A stretch of 64,000 bases of DNA. Source: Pseudoxanthomonas japonensis (GTDB taxonomy: Bacteria; Pseudomonadota; Gammaproteobacteria; Xanthomonadales; Xanthomonadaceae). Of the stretch, positions 17,902-26,944 are shown piece by piece; the stretch's first letter is position 1, and each line of letters begins with the position of its first letter. The translations under genes were made by a program, and so were the position numbers. Location: positions 186,001 to 250,000 of the forward strand of contig NZ_PDWW01000002.1 of assembly GCF_010093445.1 (NCBI RefSeq). The letters are read 5' to 3'. The notes beneath the pieces were generated by a model that did not search any database, was not told the DNA's origin, and saw only the letters and a list, made by a program, of their open reading frames with translations.

Positions 17902-18414
17902 TTACCACCAGCCCCAGCGGCCCCAGCGTGGGCCCCAGAAGGGGTCGTAATACGGATAGGGGCGGACGACTTCGACCTCGCGCACTTCCGGCCACAGGTA
18001 GACCACGTCGGCGGCGACGCGCGGCAGTTGGTAGTCGTAGTCGCCGATGCGGGTGCTTTCGTAGCCCTCGATCTTGCCGACGAAGGTCACTTCGCGACCT
18101 TCGGCGAACACGGCCGGATCGTAGAAGCCGGCACGGCAGGCGATGAAGCGGCCGTCGGTGGCGTCGGGTGCCGTCGACATCGGCCGGCCGGTGGCATTGA
18201 GCGGCCGCGAGACGAGCTGGAAGCAGGTGGAGTTCTGGCCGGGCGTAGTGCTGATGATGCGGCCGCCCCAGCGGACCGGTGCACCGACCTGCGGCGCGCC
18301 GACGGAGTCGCGCGGATTGACCTGGGTGAAGCTGCCCTGCAACGGCGTGGGCGCCGTGGCGCAGGCGGAAAGCAGCGCGGCGGCTGCGACGACAGTGGCG
18401 AAGCGAAGGTTCAT
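17902..18414 (-). CDS. Slp-family outer-membrane lipoprotein
   Basis: A 170-residue lipoprotein with a lipobox LLSAC (C18) after a short signal peptide. It resembles the starvation-induced Slp/YeaY family: APVRWGGRIIST, then CFQLVSRPLNATGRP, a GRFIACRAGFYDPAVFAEGREVTFVG core and EGYESTRIGDYDYQLPRV. The last 20 or so residues are unusually rich in Pro, Tyr, Trp, Arg and Gly (PYYDPFWG then two tryptophan-rich repeats). The start MNLRFATVV fits the signal; the longer frame is non-homologous. It may be co-transcribed with tgpA, whose stop lies 17 bases upstream. Confidence 0.88.
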   Translation of the reverse strand: MNLRFATVVAAAALLSACATAPTPLQGSFTQVNPRDSVGAPQVGAPVRWGGRIISTTPGQNSTCFQLVSRPLNATGRPMSTAPDATDGRFIACRAGFYDPAVFAEGREVTFVGKIEGYESTRIGDYDYQLPRVAADVVYLWPEVREVEVVRPYPYYDPFWGPRWGRWGWW

Positions 18415-18431
18415 GGCCAGTCTCCAGCGGG

Positions 18432-20390
18432 TTATGGGCGGTGCCGGCGCAGGTCTTCGATCAGTGCGCGGTTGTCTCCCTCCCCCGGAGCGTAGCGCGC
18501 ATCGGCGAAACGCCGGCTGAGCGAGAGCAGGGGTTGGGCGGCCTGCTGCCGTGCGCTGGCGACACGCCGCGCCCATGCGTCCGGGCTCTCATGCGGCGCC
18601 CGCCCGAGGCCGAGCCGGGCGTAGCGCGTGCCCAGCCGGTGCCAGGCGCGCAGCAGTGGATCGCGTTCGCGCTCGCCACGCGCCAGCAGCCAGGCCATCC
18701 ATGCGAGTGCGGCCAGTGCGAACAGACCGAACAGCGCAGTCAACGCGGCGCTGCCGAGCCGCTTCGCACCGAAGCGCTCGAACATGCGCGCCTGCCGGGT
18801 GGCATCGAAGCCGAGGACCAGGTCGTTCCAGCCGCGGCGCAGCCAGTCGCCCACCTGGCCCAAGTCGCCGACCCCGATCAGCTCGCCGACGGCGCCCATC
18901 GCGCCGCCCCTGCGCAGCCGATCCTCGAGCGTGTCGTAGATGCGTTCCGGCGCCACCGCCGCCGTGGGATCCACGCGCACCCAGCCGCGTTGCGGCAGCC
19001 ACACCTCCGCCCAGGCATGCGCATCCATGTTGCGCACGATCCAGTAGCGCCCCAGCGGGTTGTAGACACCGCCCGCGTACCCCGTGACCACGCGTGCCGG
19101 CACGCCCGCCGAGCGCATCAGGAAGACGAACGACGAGCTGAAGTGTTCGCAGAATCCCTGTTGCTGGTCGAACAGGAATTCGTCGACGGTGTCGCGGCCG
19201 GGAAAAGGCGTGTCCAGCGTGTAGGCGAAATCGGCGCGGATCCACTGCAGCGCGCGTGCGACGATCGCGGCATCGTCGGTGCCCGCGTCCTGCCGCCACT
19301 GCGTACCCAGCGCACGGGTTCGCGGGTTGAATCCGGGGGGCAACCTCAGGGCCTGCTGGCGCAGCGATGCCGGCAGGTCCGCTTCGAACCGCGTGGGTGC
19401 GGACGATTGCAGCCGCCAGCGCGTCAGCGCCGTGAGCGGCGTGGGCACCCGCACGCTGTAGTCGCGGCGCACCCACGTGCCCTCGGGGGTGGCGGTGGGC
19501 AGATCCAGCGCCACCAGGTCGCGACGTTCGGTCGGTTCCACGTCCATCTGGTAATCCCATGCCACCGGCGCGCGTTCGGTGGCCGGCGTGAAAGGCGCTT
19601 CGTCCGCCCGCGCATCGCCGCGCGTCCAGGTGCGTCCGTCGAAATCCGGCAGCACCGGGCCACGCCAGTACATCTGGCTGGTAGGTGGGGTGGCGCCGAA
19701 GAACTGCACGCGCAGGGCAGGGGCTTCGTCGGCGATCAGGTCCAGGTAGCTGCCGGGCGTCATGTCGTCGCTGAGGCCGGGCTTGGCCAGTGCGCGCTCC
19801 GGTACGCCCCACAGCGGTGACGGGAAGCGCGGGAACAGCCAGAACGCCGCCAGCACCAGCGGCACGCCCAGTGCGACCAGCTTGCCGATCTCGCGTAGCT
19901 GCTGCAGCGGACGCGTGGTGCCTGCCAGCGAGGCCGCTTCCGCATCGGCGAGTCGGTGCAGGGCGACCAGCGCGCCCAGCACGCTGCCCAGGCCCAGCGC
20001 CATGCTCAGTGGGCCCTGGTCGAGCAGGAACGCGGCGAACGGTGCGAACAACGCGAAACCGAGAAGACTGCGGTTGTCGCGCAGCGTGCGCGTTTCGGCG
20101 GGCTTGATCGCCAGCATGCCCGCCAGCAGCGCGCACCCGGTATCGCGGCCGAACTGCATGCCGGTGACGGACATCACCGCCGCCACCAGCGCCAGTGCCA
20201 GCAGCAGGCGCAGCACGCCGGGCAGGGGCCGGCGCCACGAGGCGAACGCCATCAGCACGGCGGTCGCACCGATGCCCATCGCCAGGGCCGGCGGCAACTG
20301 GACCAGCAGCGCCAGCAGACAGGCGCCGGTCGCGGCCAGCGTCCAGCGCCGGCTGCGGGCATCCAGCGTGGGCGCGTCAGCGTTTTTCAT
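18432..20390 (-). CDS. tgpA: TgpA-type membrane transglutaminase (DUF3488/DUF4129)
   Basis: A 652-residue inner-membrane protein. Several transmembrane helices lie in the first 190 residues. A periplasmic transglutaminase-like domain has the Cys-His-Asp set in QGFCEHFSS (C414), NMDAHAWAEVWLP and WVRVDPT. A further membrane segment (about residue 560) and a cytoplasmic tail complete it. TgpA homologues are essential in Pseudomonas aeruginosa. Its start overlaps the stop of the DUF58 gene by 14 bases, and MoxR precedes that, forming the usual moxR-DUF58-tgpA operon. The natural substrate is unknown. Confidence 0.93.
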   Translation of the reverse strand: MKNADAPTLDARSRRWTLAATGACLLALLVQLPPALAMGIGATAVLMAFASWRRPLPGVLRLLLALALVAAVMSVTGMQFGRDTGCALLAGMLAIKPAETRTLRDNRSLLGFALFAPFAAFLLDQGPLSMALGLGSVLGALVALHRLADAEAASLAGTTRPLQQLREIGKLVALGVPLVLAAFWLFPRFPSPLWGVPERALAKPGLSDDMTPGSYLDLIADEAPALRVQFFGATPPTSQMYWRGPVLPDFDGRTWTRGDARADEAPFTPATERAPVAWDYQMDVEPTERRDLVALDLPTATPEGTWVRRDYSVRVPTPLTALTRWRLQSSAPTRFEADLPASLRQQALRLPPGFNPRTRALGTQWRQDAGTDDAAIVARALQWIRADFAYTLDTPFPGRDTVDEFLFDQQQGFCEHFSSSFVFLMRSAGVPARVVTGYAGGVYNPLGRYWIVRNMDAHAWAEVWLPQRGWVRVDPTAAVAPERIYDTLEDRLRRGGAMGAVGELIGVGDLGQVGDWLRRGWNDLVLGFDATRQARMFERFGAKRLGSAALTALFGLFALAALAWMAWLLARGERERDPLLRAWHRLGTRYARLGLGRAPHESPDAWARRVASARQQAAQPLLSLSRRFADARYAPGEGDNRALIEDLRRHRP

Positions 20391-21336
20391 GCGGAAGCAG
20401 GGCGAGCGCGCGCAGGCAGAGGTGGCGATGGGAGGGGCCGTTGGAAGGCCCAAGGGGCGGTTGATCCGGCAGGGACAGGCGGTAGCGCAGACCCTCGCGT
20501 TCGGCGGCTTCCACCCAGTGTGCCAGGCGCTGGATGCGACGTTCGTGCGGGAGCGAAGACAGCGTGCTCCATTCCAGGTCCACGTCGCGGCCCAGCGGCT
20601 GCTCGTAGTCGCGCACCAGCAACTGGTCGCGGCGCGCCGACGGCTTCCACGCGATCGCGCGTCGCGCATCGCCGGGCCGATAGTTGCGCAACTGATGGAC
20701 GTCCTCGCCCGCGGGATCCAGCCGCGCGCGGGTGCCGGCATGTCCGGCGTGCGGCAACGGAGGACCCTGCACTTCGGCAGCGGGATACACCAGCAGCGGC
20801 GTTTCCGGCCACACCCAGGCCCAGGCCCTCGCGAGGCCGAGCGGTTGCGTCGTCGAGAGGCGTACGCGGTCCAGGTCGTACCAGCCGCGCCGTTCGGTCG
20901 GCAGCGATAACGCGATGACCTGGCTCTCCGACGGTGGCAGCGCCGCGTAGAGGTGTTCGCCGACGGCCTCCAGGCGCAGGCCGTGGCGCGTGCGCGCGTC
21001 GCGCGAGACCAGCGCCACCTGCAGCAGCAGTGGCGTGCCGACGGGCACGGGCTCGGCCGACATCGCCTCGATGCGCAGGCCGGCCAGTTGCAGGTGGGCG
21101 AAGATCAGGCTGGCCAGCGCGGTGGCGCCGAGCAGCAGCGCCAGCAGCAGTGCCGGATTGTTGTTGTAGTTCAACGCGCCCAGCAGCATCGCGAACACCA
21201 GCGCCGCGAAGAACAGGCCGAACCCGGTGGGCAGCACGTAGATGCGACGGCGGTCGAGGAACACCGGCAGCGCTTCGGGCCGGCGTGGCCGGGCCAGTCG
21301 TGCGAAGCGGCGGGCCAGCGTGAGCGTCACGCTCAA
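20377..21336 (-). CDS. DUF58 domain protein of the MoxR operon
   Basis: A 319-residue membrane protein with two N-terminal hydrophobic helices (YVLPTGFGLFFAALVFAML and ALLLALLLGATALASLIF). The DUF58 signature is present: GEDVHQLRNYRPGDARRAIAWKPSARRDQLLVRDYEQ. DUF58 proteins act with MoxR ATPases and often resemble von Willebrand factor A domains. The frame opens with a TTG whose TTGA overlaps the moxR stop; a GTG two codons later is an equally good start. The end overlaps tgpA. It is part of a MoxR chaperone-like unit with unknown client. Confidence 0.9.
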   Translation of the reverse strand: MSVTLTLARRFARLARPRRPEALPVFLDRRRIYVLPTGFGLFFAALVFAMLLGALNYNNNPALLLALLLGATALASLIFAHLQLAGLRIEAMSAEPVPVGTPLLLQVALVSRDARTRHGLRLEAVGEHLYAALPPSESQVIALSLPTERRGWYDLDRVRLSTTQPLGLARAWAWVWPETPLLVYPAAEVQGPPLPHAGHAGTRARLDPAGEDVHQLRNYRPGDARRAIAWKPSARRDQLLVRDYEQPLGRDVDLEWSTLSSLPHERRIQRLAHWVEAAEREGLRYRLSLPDQPPLGPSNGPSHRHLCLRALALLPHEKR

Positions 21337-22286
21337 TCCACCGGGACCGCACGCAGGATCGCCTCGGCCAGCGCGGGCGCCGACGCGGCTTCCGCTTCCG
21401 GCACCAGGCGGTGCGCGGCGACGGCGGCGAACAGGGCCTGCACGTCGTCCGGCAGTACATGCCGGCGGCCCAGCAGCATTGCGTAGGCGCGCGCCGCGCG
21501 CAGCAGGGCGATGCCGGCGCGCGGCGACAGTCCGACGCGCACGCCGGGATGCTGGCGGCTGCGCGTGAGCAGTGCCTGCACGTAGTCGATCAACGCATCG
21601 CTGGCGTGGATGTCGTTCACCGCCGCGCGCAACGCCAGTACGTCGTCGGTCGACAGCAGCGGCATGGCCTGCGCGATCATCATGCGGCGATCGCTGCCGG
21701 CCAGCAGCTCACGCTCGGATTCGGCACTGGGGTAGCCCAGCGCCAGGCGCAGCAGGAAGCGGTCCAGTTGCGAATCGGGCAGCGGATACGTGCCGGAAAG
21801 ATCAACGGGATTCTGCGTGGCGATGACGAAGAACGGTTGCGGCAGCGCATGGGTGACGCCGTCCAGGGTGACCTGGTGCTCGGCCATCGCCTCCAGCAGC
21901 GCGCTCTGCGTGCGCGGCGGCGCACGGTTGATCTCGTCCGCGAGCAACACGTTGGTGAACACCGGGCCGGGATGGAAGGTGAAGGCCCGTGCCTGCGCGT
22001 CGTAGACCGACACGCCCAGCACGTCGGCGGGCAGCAGGTCGGAGGTGAACTGCACGCGCTGGAAACCCAGCCCGAGCGTGGCGGCCAGCGCATGCGCCAA
22101 GGTGGTCTTGCCCAGGCCCGGCAGGTCCTCGATCAGCAGGTGTCCGTCGGAGAGCAGGGCGACGAACGCGAGCTGCACCTCGCGCGACTTGCCGAGTACC
22201 AGCGAATTCACCTGCGCCTGCGCGCGGGTGAGGGCGTCGGACAGGCCTTCGGATAGCATAGGGCGGGTGCTGGGGATGGCGGACAT
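21333..22286 (-). CDS. MoxR-family AAA+ ATPase
   Basis: A 317-residue AAA+ ATPase of the MoxR class, thought to act as a chaperone for metal-enzyme or secreted-protein assembly. It has the Walker A motif EDLPGLGKTTLAHALA and Walker B FTNVLLADEINRAPPRTQ. Sensor regions are VIATQNPVDLSGTYPLPDSQLDRF and SPRAGIALLRAARAYA. The ATG at 22286 gives the conserved length; the longer frame to 22379 has no family support. It heads the moxR-DUF58-tgpA operon and diverges from the GT39 gene by 44 bases. Confidence 0.95.
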   Translation of the reverse strand: MSAIPSTRPMLSEGLSDALTRAQAQVNSLVLGKSREVQLAFVALLSDGHLLIEDLPGLGKTTLAHALAATLGLGFQRVQFTSDLLPADVLGVSVYDAQARAFTFHPGPVFTNVLLADEINRAPPRTQSALLEAMAEHQVTLDGVTHALPQPFFVIATQNPVDLSGTYPLPDSQLDRFLLRLALGYPSAESERELLAGSDRRMMIAQAMPLLSTDDVLALRAAVNDIHASDALIDYVQALLTRSRQHPGVRVGLSPRAGIALLRAARAYAMLLGRRHVLPDDVQALFAAVAAHRLVPEAEAASAPALAEAILRAVPVD

Positions 22287-22330
22287 CGCGCTCTCGGTTT
22301 CCGATCGTAGGTTGAGGGCAGTGTAGCGAG

Positions 22331-24172
22331 ATGGACGAAGAACAACGCGCGCGACGATGGTTCCTTGCCGTGTGGGCAATCGTGACGGTGGTCAAGATCG
22401 CCATCGCCGCGCGCCTGCCACTGTTCGTGGACGAAGCCTTCTACTGGCAGGAAGGGCGGCATCTCGCCGCGGCCTATTCCGACCTGCCTGGATTGACCGC
22501 GTGGCTGACACGGTTGGGCACCGACATCGGCGGCCACCAGGTGCTGGCGGTGCGCGCGCCGTTCCTGCTGATGGCGGCGCTGCTGCCGTGGCTGGTCGCG
22601 CGGAGTGCTGCGCACTGGTTCGGCGCGGCCGTCGGCTGGCAGGCGGCGCTGCTGGTCGTGCTGATGCCGTTGTCGGGCACGCTGGGACTGCTCGCGCTGC
22701 CGGACGTGCCGATGGCGCTCGCCACCGTGCTGTGCGCGGATGCCGGTGCGCGCCTGTTGCGCGAGGTGGACGCCATGTCGGCCACCGAACTGGCGATCGG
22801 CCTCATGCTCGGTGCGCTCAGCCATTACCGTTTCATCGGTGTGATCGGCGTGGGACTGCTCGCGTTGCTCTGGTTGCCGGAAGGAAGGAAGGTGCTGCGC
22901 GATCCGCGCGTGTGGGTCGCGCTGGCGGTAGGCGTACTGGCGTGGGCGCCCTTGCTGGCCTGGAACCTCGAGTACGCCGACGCCGGCCTGCGTTTCCAGT
23001 TGCTGGATCGCCACCCGTGGAGCTTCCACGGCGACGGTTTCCGCTTCGTAGTGGTGCAGGCGGCGATGGCGACGCCGCTGCTGTTCTGGGCCATGCTCGT
23101 GGTCTGCCTGCGGGGCATCCGCAGCGATGGCAGCGCGGATGCGGCGTGGCGCTACTTCGCGCTGCTGGGCGCGGTATCGACCCTGGGCTTCTTCGTGCTT
23201 GGCTTCTTCGCCGACAACGAGCGCGTCAGCTTCCATTGGCCGCTGCCGGGCTATCTCGCACTGCTGGTGGTGGTGCCGCTGCTGCTGCGGGAGTGGTCGC
23301 CCGCGCGCCGGCGCGCGACTTGGGGCCTCGCGGCGCTCGGCGCGGTGCTGATGCTCGGTTACTACGTGGCGGTCTCGTTGCCCGGTCTTCGTTTGCAGGT
23401 CGCAGGCAGCAAGTACTACCCGGAGAATTTCGCGGGCTGGAGTGCGCTGGCCACGGAGGTGCGCGACGTGCAGGCAGCCTTGCCGGAAGGCACGGTGCTG
23501 CTGGCGGACAACTTCAAGACCGGCGCCGAGCTGGGTTTCGCCCTGGGTGAGGCGGACATTCCCGTGCTCGACCACCCACTGAACCGCAAGCATGGGCGTG
23601 CGCCGCAGCTCCAGCTGTGGGGCCTGCATCACGACGGTGCGCGCGATGTGCCCACACTGCTGGTCGTCGGCGCGACCGACGTGAAGTTCAGTGCACTGCT
23701 GGCGCACTACCAGCAGCTGTGCCGGATCGTCGGTCCGCTGCCGCCGCCACGCGTGGTGAACATCGACCATGGTGCACGGCGGTTCCTCCTGTTCGCGCTG
23801 CCCGCTGAACGCGAGCAGGGTGAATGCATCACGCCGGTCGTCGCCAACATCGACGTGCCCGCCGCGGGTGCGCGCGTGGACAGGCGCTTCCGAGTCGGTG
23901 GCTGGGCGGTGAAGGACGTCGTGGGCGTGGCGAAGGTCGAGGTGCTGCTCGATGGCCGTGTCGTCGTGGTGGCCAGCGACGCCGGTGCCAACGAGTGGCT
24001 GCGTGGTTTCCTGAAGGACGCTTCGCGCGATCCGCGCATGCCGCGGGTCCAGTTCACGGCCGAGGTCGATGCCGGCGCCGTACCCACCGGCCGGCATTGG
24101 CTGGGCTTGCGGGTGACCGGTGGCGACGGCAGCGTCGAAACCTGGGCCGAGCAGCCGGTGGAGATCCGCTGA
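22331..24172 (+). CDS. GT39-family membrane glycosyltransferase with C-terminal Ig-like domain
   Basis: A 613-residue integral membrane glycosyltransferase of the GT39/GT83 (ArnT/PMT-like) type that uses a polyprenyl-phosphate sugar. The first periplasmic loop has the catalytic D34-E35 in PLFVDEAFYWQEG. Ten or more hydrophobic helices follow to about residue 360. The last about 110 residues form a beta-sandwich-like region (IDVPAAG, GGWAVKDVVGVAKVEVLLDG) resembling bacterial Ig-like domains, which is unusual for this family. Acceptor is unknown: lipid A, protein or a glycolipid are possible. It lies between divergent moxR and convergent maf. Confidence 0.85.
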   Translation: MDEEQRARRWFLAVWAIVTVVKIAIAARLPLFVDEAFYWQEGRHLAAAYSDLPGLTAWLTRLGTDIGGHQVLAVRAPFLLMAALLPWLVARSAAHWFGAAVGWQAALLVVLMPLSGTLGLLALPDVPMALATVLCADAGARLLREVDAMSATELAIGLMLGALSHYRFIGVIGVGLLALLWLPEGRKVLRDPRVWVALAVGVLAWAPLLAWNLEYADAGLRFQLLDRHPWSFHGDGFRFVVVQAAMATPLLFWAMLVVCLRGIRSDGSADAAWRYFALLGAVSTLGFFVLGFFADNERVSFHWPLPGYLALLVVVPLLLREWSPARRRATWGLAALGAVLMLGYYVAVSLPGLRLQVAGSKYYPENFAGWSALATEVRDVQAALPEGTVLLADNFKTGAELGFALGEADIPVLDHPLNRKHGRAPQLQLWGLHHDGARDVPTLLVVGATDVKFSALLAHYQQLCRIVGPLPPPRVVNIDHGARRFLLFALPAEREQGECITPVVANIDVPAAGARVDRRFRVGGWAVKDVVGVAKVEVLLDGRVVVVASDAGANEWLRGFLKDASRDPRMPRVQFTAEVDAGAVPTGRHWLGLRVTGGDGSVETWAEQPVEIR

Positions 24173-24181
24173 CGGTCAGGC

Positions 24182-24751
24182 TCAGGGCAGCTCGAAGCCG
24201 GCCTCGCGCAGCATCCTGGACACGGCGATCAACGGCAGGCCGACCAGCGCCGTGGGGTCCGTAGACTCGATGGCGTCGAACAGGGTGATCCCCAGCCCTT
24301 CAGACTTGAAGCTTCCGGCGCAGTCGAAAGGCTGCTCAGCGTCCACGTAACGCTCGATTTCGGCAGCGGAGAGGGGGCGGAAGCGGACGGTGGTGACATC
24401 CTGCGCCTGCAGGGTCACGCCGTCGCGGACCAGGCAGACGGCCGTATGGAAGCGCACCTGCCGGCCCGACATGGACGCCAACTGGGTGAGGGCGGCCTCG
24501 CGGTGGCCGGGCTTGCCCAGGGGCTGTCCATCCAGCTCGGCCGCCTGGTCGGAGCCGATGACCCAGGCCCCCGGGTGCTGCCCGGCGATGGCCTCGGCCT
24601 TCGCACGGGCCAGCCGGGCAGCCATGGCGGGCACCGACTCCCCGTCCAGGGGGGTCTCGTCCACCTCGGGACGCGCGATGTGGAGCGGCAGGCGCAGCCG
24701 TTCCAGCAGTTCGCGCCGGTAGCGGGAGGTGGAGGCGAGCATCAGCGGCAT
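24182..24751 (-). CDS. Maf-family nucleotide pyrophosphatase (YceF type)
   Basis: A 189-residue Maf/YceF enzyme that hydrolyses non-canonical nucleotides; the YceF subgroup prefers 7-methyl-GTP. Motifs are LASTSRYRRELLERL at the start, EVDETPL, the VIGSDQAAELDG active segment, GKPGHREAA, and FKSEGLGI. The gene lies directly upstream of and divergent from yceD-rpmF, as yceF does in E. coli, supporting the subgroup call. Confidence 0.92.
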   Translation of the reverse strand: MPLMLASTSRYRRELLERLRLPLHIARPEVDETPLDGESVPAMAARLARAKAEAIAGQHPGAWVIGSDQAAELDGQPLGKPGHREAALTQLASMSGRQVRFHTAVCLVRDGVTLQAQDVTTVRFRPLSAAEIERYVDAEQPFDCAGSFKSEGLGITLFDAIESTDPTALVGLPLIAVSRMLREAGFELP

Positions 24752-24834
24752 GGGGGTGGCACCGGCAGGACGGGGCGGGGGAGTCTGCCCGCCGGCAGGG
24801 CCAGCGGCAAGCCATCCTCGCCACCCGGGGTGGT

Positions 24835-24863
24835 TTGACAGTTCGGCGTTTGATCCTTAACAT
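24835..24863 (+). promoter_or_regulatory. Sigma-70-type promoter of yceD-rpmF
   Basis: A perfect TTGACA (24835-24840) and TAACAT (24858-24863) are separated by 17 bases. The predicted transcription start (about 24870) lies only a few bases before the yceD ATG at 24874, so the transcript may be nearly leaderless. Confidence 0.6.
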
Positions 24864-24873
24864 TCAGCGGCTT

Positions 24874-25380
24874 ATGTCCGCGAATAAGCCCGAGATGTTG
24901 GATGCTTGGCGCATGGTCGCGACCCGGCGCAGCTTTGAAGGCCGCCTGCCGTTGTCCTCGATGACGCGCTTGCAGGGCCTTCTTGTCGATACTGAAGGCG
25001 AGGTGCGTTACGCGATCGAGTTCGATCACGATGCGTTGCGGGTGCCTTACGTCGGGTTGCGGATCGAGGCCGAGCTGCCGCTGGTATGCCAGCGCAGCCT
25101 GCGGCGGTTCGTGTTGCCGGTGACGGTGGAGCAGCGCTTGGGGCTGGTGCGCAGCGAGGATGAGGAATCCGCGCTGCCGCCGGGCTACGAAGCCCTGCTG
25201 GTGCCGGAAGACGGCATGCTGCGCCCCGCCGACCTGGTGGAGGACGAACTGGTCCTCGCCGTGCCGGTGGTACCGGTGGATCCCGCATCCGAGGCCGTCG
25301 AAAGCGAATGGGCCGCGGACGAAGAAGAAGTGGCGAAGACCAGTCCGTTCGCGGCACTGGCCTCGCTGAAGAAGAACTAG
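24874..25380 (+). CDS. yceD: YceD family (DUF177) 23S rRNA-accumulation protein
   Basis: A 168-residue YceD/DUF177 protein, associated with 23S rRNA accumulation and ribosome assembly. It has the start MSANKPEMLDAWRMVATRRSF in the family style, the LPLVCQRSLRRFVLPV segment with its conserved cysteine, and an acidic C-terminal part ending KTSPFAALASLKK. The ATG at 24874 is chosen over the upstream in-frame GTG/TTG region because that coincides with the promoter. rpmF follows 67 bases downstream. Confidence 0.9.
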   Translation: MSANKPEMLDAWRMVATRRSFEGRLPLSSMTRLQGLLVDTEGEVRYAIEFDHDALRVPYVGLRIEAELPLVCQRSLRRFVLPVTVEQRLGLVRSEDEESALPPGYEALLVPEDGMLRPADLVEDELVLAVPVVPVDPASEAVESEWAADEEEVAKTSPFAALASLKKN

Positions 25381-25447
25381 CCGCTAACGCGGTCTGGCAA
25401 CACGAACCGCAAGGTTCACCAACAGATAGAAGAGCTGGAGCAATCCC

Positions 25448-25642
25448 ATGGCTGTGCAGAAATCCCGCGTCACCCCGTCCCGTCGTGGCCAGCGTCGTTC
25501 GCACGACGCGCTGACCGCCAAGCAGCTGTCGACCGACCCGACCACGGGCGAGATCCACCTGCGCCACCACGTGACCGCCGACGGCTACTACCGCGGCAAG
25601 AAGGTCATCGCCACCAAGACCTCGGCGGTCGAGGAAGATTGA
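25448..25642 (+). CDS. rpmF: 50S ribosomal protein L32
   Basis: A 64-residue basic ribosomal protein. It begins [22 protein letters not shown], the L32 signature without zinc cysteines, and continues with [14 protein letters not shown]. It lies after yceD and ahead of the fatty-acid genes as in most gammaproteobacteria. An AGAGCTGGAGCAA ribosome site precedes it. Confidence 0.97.
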   Translation: MAVQKSRVTPSRRGQRRSHDALTAKQLSTDPTTGEIHLRHHVTADGYYRGKKVIATKTSAVEED

Positions 25643-25650
25643 TTCGTGCG

Positions 25651-25673
25651 GCGCGCCCGGCAGGGCGCGCTTT
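25651..25673 (+). terminator. Possible terminator after rpmF
   Basis: An 8-bp stem GCGCGCCC / GGGCGCGC with a GGCA loop and a short TTT. It may attenuate reading into fabH rather than stop it. Confidence 0.5.
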
Positions 25674-25727
25674 CCGCATGATCGATGACAACCAGGGCCC
25701 GTCGTCGGGCCGGCAATGGGAGCGTGC

Positions 25728-26723
25728 ATGAGCGAGCCGGGTAGCAAGGGGCGCATTTACGCGCGCATCGCCGGGACGGGCAGCTATCTGCCCGAAAAGG
25801 TGCTGACCAACGAAGATCTCTCGAAGCTGGTGGATACCAGCGACGAGTGGATCCAGTCCCGCACCGGCATCCGTGAGCGCCACATCGCCGCCGAAGGCGA
25901 AACCGCCGGCGACCTGGGCTACCAGGCCGCGCTGCGCGCACTCGAGGCCGCCGGCGTCGATGCCTCCGAAATCGACCTCATCGTGGTGGGCACCACCACC
26001 CCCGACCTGATCTTCCCGTCCACCGCCTGCCTGATCCAGGCGCGCCTGGGCGCGGGCGGCTGCGCGGCGCTGGACGTCAATGCGGCCTGTTCGGGCTTCA
26101 TCTACGCACTGAGCGTGGCGGAAAAGTTCATCCGCTGCGGCGACGCAAAGACCGCGCTGGTGATCGGCACCGAAACGCTCAGCCGCATCGTCGACTGGAC
26201 CGAGCGCACCACCTGCGTGCTGTTCGGCGACGGCGCGGGCGCGGCCGTGCTCAAGGCCGACACCGAGACCGGCATCCTCAGCACGCACCTGCATGCCGAC
26301 GGCAGCAAGAAGGAACTGCTGTGGAATCCGGTCGGCGTTTCCACCGGATTCAAGGCGGACGAGCCGAACAACGGCATCCGCATCGAGATGAAGGGCAACG
26401 ACGTCTTCAAGTACGCCGTCAAGGCGCTCGACAGCGTCGTCGACGAAACGCTCGACGCCAACGGCCTCGACAAGCACGACCTCGACTGGCTGATCCCGCA
26501 CCAGGCCAACCTGCGCATCATCGAAGCCACGGCCAAGCGCCTCGACATGTCGATGGACCAGGTCATCGTGACCGTCGACAAGCATGGCAACACCTCGTCC
26601 GGTTCGGTGCCGTTGGCGCTCGATACGGCGATCCGTTCGGGTCGCGTGCAGCGCGGCCAGTTGCTGCTGCTCGAAGCGTTCGGTGGCGGCTTCACCTGGG
26701 GCTCGGTGCTGGTGCGTTATTGA
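25728..26723 (+). CDS. fabH: 3-oxoacyl-ACP synthase III
   Basis: Condenses acetyl-CoA (or another acyl-CoA) with malonyl-ACP to start fatty-acid synthesis. The 331 residues show the Cys-His-Asn triad: C121 in NAACSGF, His in WLIPHQAN, and Asn in [11 protein letters not shown]. The start at ATG 25728 has a GGGAG site eight bases upstream; an earlier ATG at 25716 lacks one. A strong terminator follows, separating it from fabD. Confidence 0.96.
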   Translation: MSEPGSKGRIYARIAGTGSYLPEKVLTNEDLSKLVDTSDEWIQSRTGIRERHIAAEGETAGDLGYQAALRALEAAGVDASEIDLIVVGTTTPDLIFPSTACLIQARLGAGGCAALDVNAACSGFIYALSVAEKFIRCGDAKTALVIGTETLSRIVDWTERTTCVLFGDGAGAAVLKADTETGILSTHLHADGSKKELLWNPVGVSTGFKADEPNNGIRIEMKGNDVFKYAVKALDSVVDETLDANGLDKHDLDWLIPHQANLRIIEATAKRLDMSMDQVIVTVDKHGNTSSGSVPLALDTAIRSGRVQRGQLLLLEAFGGGFTWGSVLVRY

Positions 26724-26749
26724 ACCGGCCGCAACACGGATGAAGAGGG

Positions 26750-26778
26750 AAGGCGATGCTGCAGAGCATCGCCTTTTT
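26750..26778 (+). terminator. Intrinsic terminator of fabH
   Basis: A stem AGGCGATGCT / AGCATCGCCT with a GCAG loop is followed by TTTTT. It lies 27 bases after the fabH stop, well before fabD. Confidence 0.9.
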
Positions 26779-26944
26779 CATGTCGGGCATCGATCGTCTC
26801 GATGGTCCACAACGTCGCGCACGTTCGATGTCGCACAGGCGCAGCGCGCATGCGACAGCGCGTCGCATGCGCATACGCCCCGGTACAGACAATCCAACGC
26901 GTTCGCCCGTATCATCGCCGCCTGATTTCACGCAGGGTGTCGCA

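Noticed and set aside
22208-24097. A 629-codon minus-strand open frame opposite the GT39 gene
   Set aside because: His/Gln/Arg-rich composition and no domains; the plus-strand frame has clear membrane helices and the catalytic Asp-Glu.
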